Of a DNA stretch of 64,000 bases, positions 26,669 through 37,909 are shown one piece after another. The stretch is from assembly GCA_003254905.1 (NCBI GenBank), contig QANU01002159.1, positions 210,769-274,768 on the forward strand. Reading direction: 5' to 3'. Both the position numbers and the translations under genes were made by a program. This stretch comes from Nissolia schottii. Taxonomy: Eukaryota; Streptophyta; Magnoliopsida; Fabales; Fabaceae. Positions within the stretch are counted from its first letter, which is position 1, and each line of letters opens with the position of its first letter. The notes beneath the pieces were generated by a model. That model saw nothing but the letters and a program-made list of their open reading frames with translations, was not told the origin of the DNA and did no database searches.

Positions 26669-27480
26669 TTTTTTTAGATAAGTAATATGTCTTCTTATTA
26701 AAACTTGGACACACCAAGAAAGGATAAAAAGTACAAAAGGGTCCAAAAAGAACACAAGAGACACATGGTACAATAGAAACCAAGAGGACTACATAAACAT
26801 CCCACCCCCACCCCACCAAGACTCAACAATGCTCGACAAGACATAAGTAAGGCCTCATTAAAACCTCCATAAGCGAAACCCAGTGGGAGAAACTTCTGGA
26901 TTTTTTAGGGAGGAAAAAGAGTACTATACTTGAGTCTAGTTAAGGGGACCCAAAAGAAGAGAGAAGAAAGAAACTAGGGTTAAATATATTTTTAACCCCT
27001 CATAAATTTTGATTTTGTGTTTTACCCATCATAAATTTTTTCGCTAAAGATTGTCTCTCATAAATTTTTTTGGAAGGTTTTAGTCCATGCCATCATGTTA
27101 AGCTATTAACCACTGAAGTGACAATTGACTTGGTCATGTGGCGAAGGTGAGAGAAAAAGGGGAAGAGAGAAGTAGGTGAAGGCACGTGAGTGAGGCCGCT
27201 TCACTAGAAGCAGCGGGGGTGGCGACTCATGAACTCTAGCGAAGAAAATGAAGAAGATAGCAAACATATGCTGAGAGCAACACGAAAGTAAGTAGAAGAA
27301 GCAATTATTGGGTTAATCATGTCACGTGCGTGGTACATGACCTACCACGTGACCAAGTTAATTGTCATGTTAGTTGTTAACTGAAACACCCTAAGTAACT
27401 GTTTACCCGTACGTAGTAAACAAAGCTCACTAGGTTGGTTTCTACCTGGTCGGAATACCTTAGTCTATTGTTATCTTTTG
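26669..27480. repeat. Repeat-derived DNA without recognisable coding
   Basis: 26690-26960 contains CCTCATTAAAACCTCCATAAG followed by AACCCAGTGGGAG, a style I associate with LINE 3' regions in legumes. From 26975 a stretch with repeated CATAAATTTT motifs and a later complementary-looking segment near 27330-27390 suggests a decayed foldback element. Limits are unclear. Confidence 0.3.
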
Positions 27481-27633
27481 AAAATAATTATTTACGAAAA
27501 TAGGGACCAATTTTAAACTTTTCATTCATGTTGCATAATTACAAAATAGAGCCATGCGTCAGAAAGAATAATATATCAAAGCGTGTAAATGTAAGATAAA
27601 TAACCATCCATAAACATCCACTATATACTCAGG

Positions 27634-27634
27634 N
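27634..27634. other. Unresolved base (N)
   Basis: A single N in intergenic DNA; the only other one in the window is at 6988. Confidence 0.9.
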
Positions 27635-28783
27635 GATAGAAATTAAATTAATTCTTCGAATTTTATTTCATTTTTATCTTATCTTTTCCTTATTAACATG
27701 TTCTTAATTATTTATTAGGCGGAATTTTAGCGAAGAGAAAAACTTGGGTTGTTACATTAACGACATAACATGACATAGAAACTATAATCACTAGAAACAA
27801 CATAATAAACCAAATCGCCCTTCCAAGCTCTATTAGTTGCTACCTTTTGCAAAAACATAAGGGACTAAAGACCTTCTTAGGAGACTCATTAGCCTCCGAA
27901 ACAAGCTCGCCTAAGACAAATAAATGACTAATGAGCACCCAATGTCATGCTTATGTAGGGTTAGCCACCATAATTTATACTTGGTTCCAAGTTTCACATC
28001 ATACTTGTGACATAGTTTCTTCCATTCAAGAAGCCAAAATTCAACAAAACGCATTGTTTCAGCTAAACATACCGTTTTCTCTTCAAAAATATGGAGATTT
28101 CTAGTTCGCCAAATAGACTAAATAGTAGAAAAAAAGGGTGGTACACAACTCGTTATTGCCCCCACCCCACTTGGAACAAAAGAATCCACCCATTAGATAG
28201 ATAGATAGATAGTGCCCCCAATTTTATTTTCCACATACTCCAAAGGCAGTGTGATAATTCACATTTAAAGAATAAATGGTCAATACTTTTGAGCTCGTTA
28301 CCACATAAGACACAGTTATGATCACTCTATTGGAGAATATTGAATTTTACAAGCCTATATTTTGTATTCAACCTTCCCAACACCACAAACCAAAGAGGAG
28401 CTCAATTTTTGGTGGAACCAACCATTTCCAAACACCATATAAAATATCTGAGTCACTAACCTAATTTGTATGGGCATTGAATTTTTCACTTGCAAGAATG
28501 AAAGATTTGACGGTGAAGATCCCCTTGTTATCAAATTTCCAAATGGCTGGGTCTTCCTTGTTGATGCATAGCTTTGTACTATTTAACTGTTAAGAATAAT
28601 AATATATATTTATATTTGATTTGATTTGATATACATTATGTTTGATTAGATTTGATTATAATTTATTTTTGGCCGTTGTGTTTTGGCCGTTGAGTTCTCA
28701 GTCTATAAATAGGTTAACCTTCTATTGTAAATTTAACCTCTGATATATAGAATCATGTTATCTTCTAACATGTCATCAGAGCC

Positions 28784-28927
28784 ATGGCATCCTCCGTGAA
28801 CCTTCCCCTCTCTCCCTCTGCCATTGCCATGGCATCTCCCTCCGCCATCTCTGTGCAGTCCTCTTACGCTGCCTCTCCCCACAGCCTCCTCCTCCCGGCG
28901 CCTCCCTCCTCCGTGCAGTCTCCGTAA
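28784..28927 (+). CDS. Short ORF inside the TRIM (47 residues)
   Basis: The ATG lies right after the primer binding site and opens MASSVNLPLSPSAIAMASP, a Ser/Pro/Ala-rich frame. It stops at the first unit of the 33-bp tandem repeat because that unit is 34 bases long. Whether it is translated is unknown; it matches no family I recognise. Confidence 0.35.
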   Translation: MASSVNLPLSPSAIAMASPSAISVQSSYAASPHSLLLPAPPSSVQSP

Positions 28928-29066
28928 GTTGCTTATTGCTGCCTCCGTGCAGTCTCCGAAGTTGTCTGCTGGTGCCTTCGTGCAGTCTCCGATGTTATTT
29001 GCCGCTGCCTCCGTGCAATCTCCGAAGTTGCCTATCGCTGCCTCCGTGCAGTCTCCGATGTATTCC
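28913..29066 (+). repeat. 33-bp coding-type minisatellite inside the TRIM
   Basis: Units begin GTGCAGTCTCCG at 28913, 28947, 28980, 29013 and (partial) 29046. The first is 34 bases, the next three are 33 bases. In one frame each unit codes for an 11-residue repeat of the form VQSP(K/M)L plus five small residues. Confidence 0.85.
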
Positions 29067-29440
29067 GTATAAGTCCTTGACTCTGCTCTTGTTTTCTCTT
29101 AACAACCTTCACTTGTGACAAGCTAAAAGCTCGTGGAGCTTTAGCTTGAGGGAGGGTGTTAAGAATAATAATATATATTTATATTTGATTTGATTTGATA
29201 TACATTATGTTTGATTAGATTTGATTATAATTTATTTTTGGCCGTCGAGTTCTCAGCCTATAAATAGGCTAACCTTCTATTGTAAATTTAACCTCTGATA
29301 TATATAATCATGTTATCTTCTAACATTAACATGTTCAACATATCATTTAGTAGCATAAAAATTTTACAATCCGAAAAAATAGTCCTTAAGACATTTTGCA
29401 CGCGCCCATAGATCCTCACATAATAGTGTATTGCCCCATC

Positions 29441-29958
29441 CTAACTGAAGGCTAAGCTAATATCAGCTGTGAGCCCGACTTACCCGTGATTCAATCGCCC
29501 ACTTTTACACGTGACAACAGATAACAGTAAAATAAGAAAGTGGACGAAATAGGAATCTTTCTTTTTGTTTTTATGTGAAGAAGAAGAAGAAGAAGAAGAA
29601 GAAGAAGAAGAGTATTGCTAATGGTCATAGGCCCGCATGAGGTGTCGCCCACATGATTGACATGGGAAGATTGTGGATCACTGATGTCGCGAAAATGATG
29701 GAAACAGATGGCGATGCCTAGTACATCATGACGAGAGTAATGTATAATATTATTATTTTATGCCTAGTACATTTATGTCGGTGATATAAAGACTAAAACT
29801 ATATTTTAAGCCTCCAAAAATACAAGTATTATTATATTAATCTTCCGTCCGTTTGTGTCATCAATTAAATGCATGAGACGAAGATGGTGAGCCACATTTA
29901 AGAGAGCAGTACTTTTATCAAGAAGCAGCAACTAGTGACTGTTGTGTTACCTCAAATC
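29441..29958. other. Presumed promoter region of the GDSL gene, with a GAA microsatellite
   Basis: A GAA repeat of about 12 units lies at 29577-29612. The sequence from 29700 to 29958 should contain the promoter and leader of the GDSL gene; no clear TATA box was chosen. Confidence 0.45.
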
Positions 29959-32450
29959 ATGAGTTCTTGTTCTTGTAGGAGGCTAATTCATGCACTTGGG
30001 TGTTTCACATTCACTCTCTGTGCGGCATTGGCCTCTGCGGGTGGGAATGTCCCTAGTGGCAAGTGCTGGTACCCTGCAGTTTACAACTTTGGGGACTCAA
30101 ACTCGGACACTGGAGCTGTTTCTGCGGCATTCACAGGGAATCCCCCTCCCAATGGTGAAACCTTCTTTGGAGCCCTCTCAGGAAGGAATTGTGATGGCCG
30201 TCTCATTATAGATCTCATCAGTAAGTAAACCATTTTTGCTGTCCAAGAGTAAGTTGGGGAACTTTGAAGTAGAAAGATTTCCAAGTTTTCAATACATTTA
30301 TTGCATTGACAACTAAAGAGTCTCTTTCATTTCTATTTTCATTTGTTATTTTAAAGAAAATAGTAAAATTAGCCTTTACAAAATCAGCCTTTTTTTTTTT
30401 TCTCTCATTGGGTTTTTTAAGCAAGAGTTTTAACGAGGCAGAACTTGTATGACCCGAATTTGTGATGCCTTAGTGGGTTCGGTTTGTTGCTTTGCTTGCC
30501 CATTACTTTGGGTTTAAGCCTCTAAATGCATCGAGAAATGAAAACAAAATCTTGATAAAACAAAAATAAAATAAATAAATAATTAAAAGCAAGAAATACA
30601 AACACTGACCAAACAAACAGTAAAAATTCCACTTTTAGTTTCTTGGGGCACTGGCTAGTGGAACATTTTACTCACTCACTGTTGGACTTTGTAAATGTTG
30701 TTGGGGCATGTTAATGCATTTCTTATGTTAATCTCCCCTTTTTGTGTGTGTGTGTGTGTGTGAATAAATGCAGCTGAGGAAGTGAAGCTGCCGTACCTAA
30801 GTGCATACTTGAACTCAATTGGGTCCAATTATAGGCATGGTGCAAACTTTGCCGTAGGAGGTGCCTCAATTCGTCCAGGTGGTTTTAGTCCATTCAATCT
30901 TGGCCTTCAAGTGTCTCAGTTCATACAGTTCAAGTCTCATACCAAGATTCTCTTCAACCAGCTCTCTGACAGCAGTTGGTTTTCTCTTCCTTATAGCAGC
31001 ATTTTCCTTTCATGTTTAATGTCATTATGTTAAGTGTTCTAGAACCATGTGGGAAATGTCAACATCCTGAAGTATAGTCACAATTTAATAAAAGTGCTAC
31101 AATTAATGGCTTCCCACTTTTAAAAAAGCAGTAAAACAATTCTATTATTTTTTTTACATTTGAGATTTAAACACCGAAATCAACATGTGTGGATTTCAGT
31201 TATGTAAGTGTCGAATAGACATATTTCTTTCACTAACAATGCAGATGATGCATCCTTAGTTAACATCACATTCAATGTCTACATAACTGAAATAAACATT
31301 TCTCATAAGTAAAATGGTGTTTCCCAGTGATGGTAACAATTTGAACTTGCTTTATATTTTCAGGGACAGAACCACCTCTTAAAAGTGGTCTTCCAAGGCC
31401 TGAGGAATTCTCCAAGGCGCTATACACCTTTGATATTGGACAAAATGATCTTGGCTATGCTCTTCAGCATGGCTCAGTGGAACAAGCTAGAAGCTCAATT
31501 CCTGATATCTTGAGCCAGTTCTCTCAAGCAGTGCAGGTAAGGAACCACAAAAAATGGCCTTGGTTTTTTGTATTATCAGATTTTGAGGACTTAAAACTTG
31601 TTATGCCCTTGCATTTTTAGCAACTATACAAGGAAGGGGCAAGAGTGTTCTGGATTCACAACACAGGTCCACTTGGATGCTTGCCATACAGTTACATTTA
31701 TTATGAGCCGAAGAAGGGTAACATTGATGCAAATGGCTGTGTGAAACCTCAGAATGAGCTTTCTCAGGAATTTAACAGGCAGCTCAAGGGCCTAGTCTTT
31801 CAGCTAAGGAGAAAGCTCCCTCTAGCCAAATTCACCTATGTTGATGTGTACACAGCCAAATATCAACTAATCAGCAATGCAAAAAAACAAGGTGGTCTTT
31901 CAATTCTCCAAAAGAAACACATAATTGTGTGGAATATGCAGTATTTTGGTTAACTTTTATAGTTATTGGTACACTAGTTTTTTAGACATCCCTGGAACAC
32001 CTTGAGAATCACGTACGAATGACCGGAATTTTAGTTACCTTCGCGGTGAATACAATGAAAGGATATCATATTTATTATTAGTTTCCTTACCACATTCATC
32101 ACATTCACCACAAACGTAACTGAAGTTCCCGTTTATTTACACCCCGACTCTGTGGTGTCCGAAATGGTGGGTTGAAAGAACAATCCTCTAACTTGTATGC
32201 TTGCTTTGTGGCAGGTTTTGTCAGTCCATTGGAGTTCTGTTGTGGAAGTTTCTACGGTTACCACATAAATTGTGGGAAGAAAGCCATAGTAAATGGAACA
32301 GTTTATGGAAATCCATGTAAAAACCCTTATCAATATATTAACTGGGATGGCATACACTACTCTCAAGCAGCAAACCAATGGGTTGCTAAGCGAATTCTCT
32401 ATGGTTCCTTATCTGATCCACCAGTTTCAATTGGGCAGGCATGTTTCTGA
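29959..32450 (+). CDS. GDSL esterase/lipase, secreted, probable orthologue of Arabidopsis At3g27950
   Basis: Exons: 29959-30220, 30774-30974, 31364-31536, 31621-31891 and 32215-32450; 380 codons plus stop, phases consistent. The protein opens with a basic, then hydrophobic leader (LIHALGCFTFTLCAALASA), so it should be secreted. SGNH blocks are present: GDSNSDTG with the catalytic serine, GANFAVGGAS, GQNDLG in block III, and DGIHYSQ in block V with Asp and His. The family hydrolyses ester bonds of lipids, acetylated sugars or cutin-type substrates; the substrate here cannot be read from sequence. PPNGETFFG and SGRNCDGRLIID closely resemble what I recall of At3g27950. A frame read through the intron after exon 4 is not used. 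I chose the ATG at 29959 because upstream in-frame codons are not ATG. Confidence 0.95.
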
Positions 32451-33597
32451 GCATAACACATAATGAGATAGATTACCACATATTATGTGGATTTTCCAAG
32501 TTGTTATTTCAATAAACAAGAGTTCAAGGTTTATAGATTACTTCAACAATTGAGAAGCTGTAGAAAAGAGGAAGCACATATCATAATTTATGTTGTTGTA
32601 AGAGAAGCAAATGTAACTGAAGGTTTGGACACGTCAATTGTCAGGTCAGGTCACTGCGATGGCTCAACTGCCAGAAAATATCCTTTCTTTGAAAGAATGG
32701 AACATGGTTCACTCAAATTTCTAGTGCAGATATCTTTCATAATTCTATTTGCATAAATTCTTAGGTGTGTTCATAGAGTAAGAAGAGTCTTGTTTTGTTC
32801 TACTCACTATTTAATATCTCAACTCAGTTCCATAAGATATTTAATGAAATGACTGAGATGTCAAATAGTAAATAGAAGAACATAATAAGAGTAAGACTTT
32901 CTTTTACATTGAAAATGCATAAGAATTTTTCATTTCATTTACTTACTCTTCAATGTTAAATTGATATTAATATTATAAATTTCAAAATCCAACCACTGGT
33001 CAAGACATTGGAAGGTACGAATTATACCCCCAAATAATTTCCATGATTCGTTTACACCCTACATTCCACTCTTGGTTCACTAGAAAAATTACATCAAATG
33101 CTTGATATTATTTGCTCCAAGTAACTTACAACAACTATCATGTCACTTTCAACAATTACTTTGCATTCTGCGGTGTCATGTTCATGCTTGTTACATTCAA
33201 TAAGATCCTTGACTCCGACAAGGAAACTTATATGAGATGTAGATGCACAGCTAACACAGTTAGAAGCAACTGAGTTTTCTAATACTCCATAGGTGTATCA
33301 GCAGAGAAAATTAAGTCTCACCATCCATTTATTTACATAGAAAATTGAATTTCCACCATTTATAAAGTCAATTATACAAATAAGTATATGAAATAACAGA
33401 TAAATTTCCTGTGCACTATATAGAAAAAGAGAAATACAAAAAAGTGACTTATGTGAACATCCTTGAGCAATGAAACAATTGGAAGTGGAACCTATTTCCA
33501 CTTTGTTATTGTTTGTATTTTTTTGGCCAAATTTGCAATGATCAAAATAAGCAAACCAACTAATCTCAACTTGTATTTTATATACACCTCCTCAGAT
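32451..33597. other. Convergent intergenic region between GDSL and KLCR genes
   Basis: Holds the two 3' UTRs and a foldback at about 32768-32907. The 89-residue plus frame at 32487 shows no family. Nothing else is supported. Confidence 0.5.
32768..32907. repeat. Short foldback (hairpin-forming) repeat
   Basis: The left arm around 32780-32830 (GTCTTGTTTTGTTCTACTC) is an imperfect inverted copy of the right arm around 32850-32905. Arms are about 50-55 bases with a short loop. It resembles a small MITE; clear target duplications were not identified. Confidence 0.6.
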
Positions 33598-36126
33598 TTA
33601 TAGAACCTGAATGCCATTGACTTTTATGAGGTGAGGGTTGGCATCAAGTAGAGTTTCCAGTGATCTTCTTGCTTTCCTGTTCCGAGCCCTGCCTGCTTCT
33701 TTTAGCAACTCTGCCAACCTACGCTTCTCATCATCCACATCAGGATTTGCTGTTCCAAGCTTCTCTTCTCTCATGCCAACTATATGTTCCAAAATTTCAA
33801 TGGCATCATCCACCCTGAAAATCATTAGAAATAATAACAATGAGTATCAGTAATTAAGGCCTGAAAATTATGAGTATTCTTATAATGCATATAGTATAGT
33901 GACAAATACCATAATGCTATTTGATCACATTCTCAATAAATGAGGCATCACTTTAGTCCTTCAAGAATCCAATGAAAATCTTTTAGAGGCTAATGCAATG
34001 TCACATTATAACTTTCAAGAATCTATTTGATGTCAAAAATGTTTCGGAGACCACAATACATGTTTATTCATTTTGTAATTAAGAATGAGTTCAGGAAATG
34101 AAAACAAAAAAGCAAACTAGAACAATAACGATTAAGAAAGTTAGGGGACAATGAAAATGTACCTTCCCATTGCATCATATGTTCCTGCAAGATTGCTATA
34201 GACCCCTAAGGTGTCCGGATGATATGGACCATACTCTTTCTCCAATATAGTCCTAGCCTCTTCAAACAAATCCGCAGCCTCATTTATAGCATAACGCTGC
34301 ACACAGGCAAGCCCCATTTGGTTCAAAGCAATCCCAAACAACGCTGATTTCTTCTCCCCGCTGGTGCGGAACTTGGCAATGGCACTCTTGAAGATGTTGT
34401 AGGAATCAGTATAGTTCCCTAGCATGTAAAACATGACCCCCATTTGTGCCTCAATCCCTGCAACAGTGCTTTGTTGGCCAGGTGCATTGCCATATATCTT
34501 CAATGCCTTTTTAAGTAGCTTCAACCCTTTCTCCAAATCATTCATTGATTGGTATATGGCAGCAACATCTATTAGACCACTTGCAATCTCCTCTGAGGGC
34601 ACCCCTGGCTTGATCTTCCCAAAAATTCTCAAGGCATTTTCACAGTAAGACTTTGATTCCTTGAATTTGCCTATCTTGTTGTACAAGTCAGCTAGCCGGA
34701 CATAGACTGAAGCAACTGTCGGATGGTTCTCTCCTTTTGTTGATTTGAACACAGTGAGTGCCTTCTGATAAGAGAACACTGCCTCATCGTAGCGTGCCAA
34801 TGAGAGGTAGGCATCGCCGATGCTGCTATCGACAGCAGCCACATCTACTTCCTGGCCATTCGCTGACATGGCCATGCTTGCCAGGACATAGTGCTCAAGG
34901 GCGGCTTCATAGCCGCCCTTTGAGTCACAAATGAGGCCCATTAGTCTCCTATCCGCCGCTTCCTCAAGGGAATCGGGAGACCCGTTTCCCTTGTGGATAT
35001 CGAGTGCAATCTGACAAAGCCTCTCCGCTTCGTCAAACTGCAATGCCTGAACATGTGCCTCGGCCACATACCGGCAAGTCTCGCCGAATCTTGGGTCGGT
35101 TTCCCCTAGGACTTGGCCTTGGATTTCCAGACCAGCTGTGTAGAACAGTAGGGAGTTCTCAATCTGCCCCATCATTGCATAAGTATCACCCAGTTGCATG
35201 CACCCTGCAAACTTGGCCAGTGCATGATCTTGGCCATCCTCCAATACAGGAATCTCAATGGAACGCTCAAGGATTGGGATGGCCTCATTATACTGTCCTA
35301 GATTACAGTATATAGTTGCCAAGACATGCATGCACATGACCATTTCCAAACTTGGTTTCCCACCATCATTTGCACAAATCTCAAATGATTTCAAGGCCCT
35401 GAGAGCCGAATCGAGTGCCTTCCGGGGATTCTCGCCAGAAGAGATCATATCTCTTGTTTGCTTGAGCAGAAAAGGCCCCAGTTCCGGGTTGTCCAAACCA
35501 GCAGCAACATCAGGATCCTCAATCCCCTTCAGACCAATGCTCCTATGCCTCCTCATATTGCGAAAACCGTTAGATCTTCTATTACCTTTCGCATTCCTCT
35601 TGTCACTAGATAGCCTCTCATGCACATTTCTTCTTCTAGGGATTGACTTTGGTGACCCTTCAATCACCCTTGAATTTGGTGATTGGTTGTTCATATTGTC
35701 CTTCTTTGTAGACACAATTTCTTTCTCTGGAGTTGATCCATTACCATTATTGGCATTGGAGTAATCCTCTTTGTTCTCCTTGACCACCACCTCCTTTGTT
35801 ATCTCCAAATCAACAACATCTCCAACAAGGTGGCACAGCTCTGAGTCAATCCTTGACTCCTCACCATATGAGAAGAAACTGGCCCTGGAGGGCGACTGGT
35901 CGGAGCTGCGCATCTCGCAGACATTGTTGTACAGTTGCTCAATGGATGTGTCCACCACACCATCAATGGCCAAGTCAATTGAGTCACTCTGCATGCTCCT
36001 TGGGCTCAGGGTGCTCCTTGGAGATGCTGCTTGCTGAGTGAGGCTTTCCTTGTGGGGTGTGTAGCTCCCACCATGCTCTTCTATTGCACTATTCACTTCT
36101 AATTCATCCATTGCTAACCCAGGCAT
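33598..36126 (-). CDS. KLCR2: Kinesin-light-chain-related TPR protein (KLCR/CMU family)
   Basis: Exons 36126-34163 and 33814-33598 give 726 residues; the single intron has a GT donor after DAMGR and an AG acceptor before VDDAIEIL. In plants, these proteins bind cortical microtubules and IQD/cellulose-synthase machinery rather than a kinesin heavy chain. Residues 1 to about 215 are low complexity with Ser/Asn/Arg-rich stretches and a basic patch (NRRSNGFRNMRRHRSIG). From about 220 to 700 there are consecutive TPR units, recognisable as LATIYCNLGQYNEAIPILE, DAYLSLARYDEAVFSYQ, DLYNKIGKFKESKSYCE and FYMLGNYTDSYNIFK. The C-terminus has a basic helix (KEAGRARNRKARRSLE). MPGLAMDELEV matches the family start, as I recall it. 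The symbol follows At3g27960 by position and similarity; KLCR1 cannot be excluded. Confidence 0.95.
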
Positions 36127-36152
36127 TGAAACACAGAATAATCAGCACTCAC

Positions 36153-36779
36153 CTAAAAAATGACAAGAAGAAAATGCAACAAAAAGTAAATGACTTTGAA
36201 ATTCTTCAAATTTCAGAATTGGAAACACATGAAACACAGTTCTACAGAAGAATTTGGAATACACTATACAATTAATGTTTGAGTCTTCAATCATAAAATT
36301 AAGAGCCAATTTTCATTTCTGGCCTCAAAACCAACCATTGTTGACTTCATTGTTGTACTAAAATTTCAAGAAAACCAAGAGATTATCTAAGAAGAAAGGG
36401 AAAAGAAACAAAAGTTAAAAAAGAGAAATGAATCATACTTTAGAACCACACCACAGCACCAAAGAAAAAAAAAAAAGAAGCCAAAAGCAACTAAACAAAA
36501 AAATATTCCATCTTATTATTGATTGCGTGACATTGCTTCTTCTCCATATTCTCCTTCCCATGAACCTCACAACACAACAACACAAGAAGCTTTTCTTCCA
36601 TTGTAATTAATCATTGATCAAATTCAACACTACAGAAACCTCATCAATCAATAGTAGCAGCAAACAAAAATAAATACGAGAAAGCAATACAAATGCAGAA
36701 CCTCATTCAAAAAATGAGACAAAACTACAGAACTGAAAACACAAGTGAACAATAAATGTGGGGTGTTGTTAGTTGTTAC
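36153..36779 (-). other. Likely 5' UTR intron of the KLCR gene
   Basis: A donor CTAAAG|GTAACA begins at 36779 and an acceptor TTTTTTAG ends at 36153, just upstream of the start codon at 36126. The leader exon would start above 36780. Inferred from splice signals only. Confidence 0.5.
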
Positions 36780-36898
36780 CTTTAGTACTATCCGAAGAAT
36801 AAAAAGCCAAAAACTTTCCAAGGTGTTATGTACAGATAAAAAGAGATATGGGTCAATGTGAACCAATATAGCTGTATGGTTTTGTATTGCTAATGCGT

Positions 36899-36914
36899 TT
36901 ATATATTTATATAG
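36899..36914 (-). promoter_or_regulatory. TATA box candidate of the KLCR gene
   Basis: On the minus strand the stretch reads CTATATAAATATATAA, a good plant TATA box, about 120 bases upstream of the proposed UTR donor and on the correct side of the gene. Confidence 0.5.
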
Positions 36915-36999
36915 ACACGCATGTGGGTTGGGTTGGGGTGTTGAAGAAGAGCGAGCAAAGAGGAAGGAGAGTTGTGGCAGTTAGTGGAGTTTTGGGAAC

Positions 37000-37909
37000 A
37001 TGGGGAGGGTATAATTGGAATTGAAAGTCGAATTATTATTGGAGAATTTCTAGATGATGGATCATGTGTGTAAGAGAGAGTTGTGCTTGCAGCAAGGAGA
37101 GGTGGAATGTTGAAGCAAAGACCAGGGAAGGTGACCTCTCTCCCACTTCCTTTCCCTCTTCAACAGTCCCATTATTGTTCTTTTTATTCCTAAAAAATTA
37201 GGGCGAGGTAATGGCTTTTGAGTGCCTTTTGGAGTTTAATATTCTATTCTTTACATTCCATGAATTCTATTTTTATGTTTCAGGGCATGTGTATATTGAC
37301 TAATTCTCGTTATTGCCTATATATATTTCGTGGCTTCCAATGACTTAATCTTGATCATTTTATTTATAAGTATTTAATAATGGACTTATGATCTCAGTAA
37401 AGTACCTTTTTTAAAAAAATTATTATTAACAATCTCTCTGCAAGATTACTACTACAACATCTAGTTAGAAACATTATCTTTTACTATTTATAAAAATGGA
37501 TATCCCAAATAACCGCTTTTGATATCCAATTTTAAAATTTTCATAATTACAATTTTCATGTAGTAGTTTCTTTTATTTTTGAAAACCTTTTTTTTAAATT
37601 TTTTTATGTAGCAATTTTTTTTCTTTTGAAAATATATTTTTTTAAAAAGAAATTAATTATTATAAAAATTATTAACAACTTCACTACTTATGTATTTAAA
37701 AATTTTATTATATTACTATCCATGTTCAATATTTGACAATCACAAAGTGCTTGTCAAGACCATTAATTGTGTTAAAATAAAAACAAAAAAATTACTGTGT
37801 CACATGTTAAGATTATTTTTAAATACATATCAAGGTACATATTCATTAAAAATGTTGAAAGAAATCAAAATTTATGTATCAATCTTTTGGTTTGAATGTT
37901 ACAACATTA
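37000..37909. other. Upstream region of KLCR and AT-rich DNA
   Basis: No gene or defined repeat is visible between the KLCR promoter and the Harbinger-like element. Confidence 0.4.

Larger units (their letters stand above)
28588..29325 (+). mobile_element. TRIM (terminal-repeat retrotransposon in miniature), complete with target duplications
   Basis: A 738-bp element with a 5' LTR at 28588-28770 (183 bp) and a 3' LTR at 29157-29325 (169 bp), both starting TGTTAAGAATAA and ending CTTCTAACA. The 5-bp target duplication TTAAC is present at 28583-28587 and 29326-29330. A primer site TGTCATCAGAGCC follows the 5' LTR at 28771, two mismatches from the Met-tRNA type. A purine tract GAGGGAGGG precedes the 3' LTR. 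The LTRs are nearly identical except that the 5' copy has an extra 14-bp unit (a second GGCCGTT block), which accounts exactly for the length difference. No gag or pol is present, so movement would depend on another element. Confidence 0.93.
27950..29440 (-). pseudogene. 3' remnant of an L1-type LINE (zf-RVT region), split by a TRIM insertion
   Basis: Read on the minus strand, 28560-28440 gives a DPAIWKFDNKGIFTVKSFI motif, then VWKWLVPPKIELLFGLW and a zinc-ribbon-like piece with VTSSKVLTIYSLNVNYHT, followed by LHIFEEKTVCLAETMRF. These are the conserved parts of the zf-RVT domain at the end of plant L1 ORF2. Frames are broken in several places. The part above 29330 is LINE-like only by position; the TRIM at 28588-29325 sits between the two halves. 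Confidence 0.65.

Noticed and set aside
28824-29118. Frames of 60-82 residues inside the TRIM
   Set aside because: They start within the element in alternative frames of the 33-bp repeat and are not independent genes.
30741-30762. GT repeat ahead of GDSL exon 2
   Set aside because: A common intronic microsatellite next to a branch region; not notable beyond possible length variation.
31891-31953. Open read-through after GDSL exon 4
   Set aside because: The frame continues into intron sequence; a GT donor at 31892 joins in phase to the FVSPLEFCCG exon at 32215.
34433-36041. Several plus-strand frames (71-168 residues) across the KLCR region
   Set aside because: They lie opposite the long TPR exon and have no family resemblance; shadows of the minus-strand coding sequence.
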